Below are positions 5,968 through 6,372 of a stretch of 6,372 nucleotides of DNA, in pieces. Origin of the DNA: Deltaproteobacteria bacterium (GTDB lineage Bacteria > Desulfobacterota > DSM-4660 > Desulfatiglandales > Desulfatiglandaceae); NCBI GenBank assembly GCA_021159825.1, contig JAGHDR010000301.1, positions 1 through 6,372 of the forward strand, in the 5' to 3' direction. Positions within the stretch are counted from its first letter, which is position 1; each line of letters starts with the position of its first letter. The translations under genes and the position numbers were made by a program. The notes under the pieces are model-generated. The model did not search any database. It was not told the DNA's origin and saw only the letters and a list, made by a program, of their open reading frames with translations.

Positions 5968-6372
5968 TCAGTTTTTGACAAACGGTATGTACAATTCTTT
6001 CACTTCGCCTGATCGCGAGGAAGCCCTCACGACCAGTTCATATCTTCCAGGCTCAAAGCCTGACAAATTGAGACAGCCACTAAAACCGCTTAAATCCGCA
6101 TAAGGATAGGTGGGGTGAAGTCTTTGAACATCCTTTCGTATGAATCCGTAGTCCAGGTAAACGAGTTTTCCGCCACCAGGCAGCAACACCTGGACATGCG
6201 CGATGCCCGAAGGAGAAAGGGCCCAGCCGGAAACGGCGAGTTTTCTAAAAACAGGGACCGGCGGTTTTTTTTCGGGGTAATCAACAAAAAGGATCAGTGG
6301 TTCAGCGGTTTTTGGTGATTTATCCAAGCTATTTAAAAGGGGATGCGATTGATTTGTTTCAAGATTATATTG
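5968..6372 (-). CDS. C-terminal part of a protein ending in an Ig-like beta-sandwich domain, 5'-truncated
   Basis: The frame is open to the right edge, so the start is outside the window; 134 residues are visible. A TTG at 6327 could be read as a start, but the frame continues upstream without a stop (QYNLETNQSHPLLNS) and no convincing ribosome binding site precedes it. The visible part has the pattern VSGWALSPSGIAHVQVLLPG, then YGFIRKDVQRLHPTYPYAD, then SGFSGCLNLSGFEPGRYELV, then a final strand YIPFVKN. This alternating pattern matches small Ig-like beta-sandwich domains I recall at the C-termini of glycosyltransferases and methyltransferases in polysaccharide clusters. The catalytic part would lie beyond the window, so the protein's enzyme class is unknown. 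The gene is followed after 46 bases by the three-module glycosyltransferase on the same strand. An A8 run (T at 6265-6272 on the plus strand) lies inside the codons for EKKPP. Confidence 0.72.
   Translation of the reverse strand, partial: QYNLETNQSHPLLNSLDKSPKTAEPLILFVDYPEKKPPVPVFRKLAVSGWALSPSGIAHVQVLLPGGGKLVYLDYGFIRKDVQRLHPTYPYADLSGFSGCLNLSGFEPGRYELVVRASSRSGEVKELYIPFVKN

Overview
The window holds five protein genes and almost no non-coding DNA. It looks like part of a bacterial surface-glycan or protein-glycosylation locus built around a nonulosonic (sialic-acid-like) sugar, with a toxin-family gene at its left edge. Spacing is tight, GC content is moderate, genes use Shine-Dalgarno signals, and the glycosyltransferase is a large multidomain protein. 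These traits fit a Gram-negative environmental bacterium. A Desulfobacterota-like genome is my guess from protein style only; nothing here proves the taxon.

Layout: bases 1-684 (+) are the 3' part of an AbiEii/AbiGii-type nucleotidyltransferase toxin gene whose start lies before the window. A 55-base AT-rich gap follows. Bases 740-1615 (+) encode a NeuB-family sugar synthase that ends after the TIM barrel and has no C-terminal SAF (antifreeze-like) domain. Two bases later, on the opposite strand, a minus-strand gene cluster ends. Read in its own direction (right to left), the cluster contains the end of an open-ended gene with a C-terminal Ig-like domain (6372-5968, 5' end outside), an 886-residue three-module glycosyltransferase (5921-3261: GT2, CgeB-like GT-B, GT2), and a 547-residue protein with two tandem CMP-sugar cytidylyltransferase (NeuA-like) domains (3261-1618). 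The second of these domains has lost the nucleotide-binding motifs. The last two genes share a TAATG stop/start overlap.

How they could work together (inference): the NeuB-family enzyme condenses phosphoenolpyruvate with a six-carbon amino sugar to make a nine-carbon nonulosonate. The NeuA-like protein activates it with CTP. The multidomain glycosyltransferase builds or extends the glycan. No NeuC-type epimerase and no recognised CMP-sialic-acid transferase family (GT29, 38, 42, 52, 80) is visible, so the pathway is incomplete here. The exact sugar (neuraminic, legionaminic, pseudaminic or other) cannot be decided from the sequence.

The most unusual items are the catalytic plus pseudo-catalytic NeuA tandem protein, the SAF-less synthase that converges on it, and the three-module transferase translationally coupled to it.
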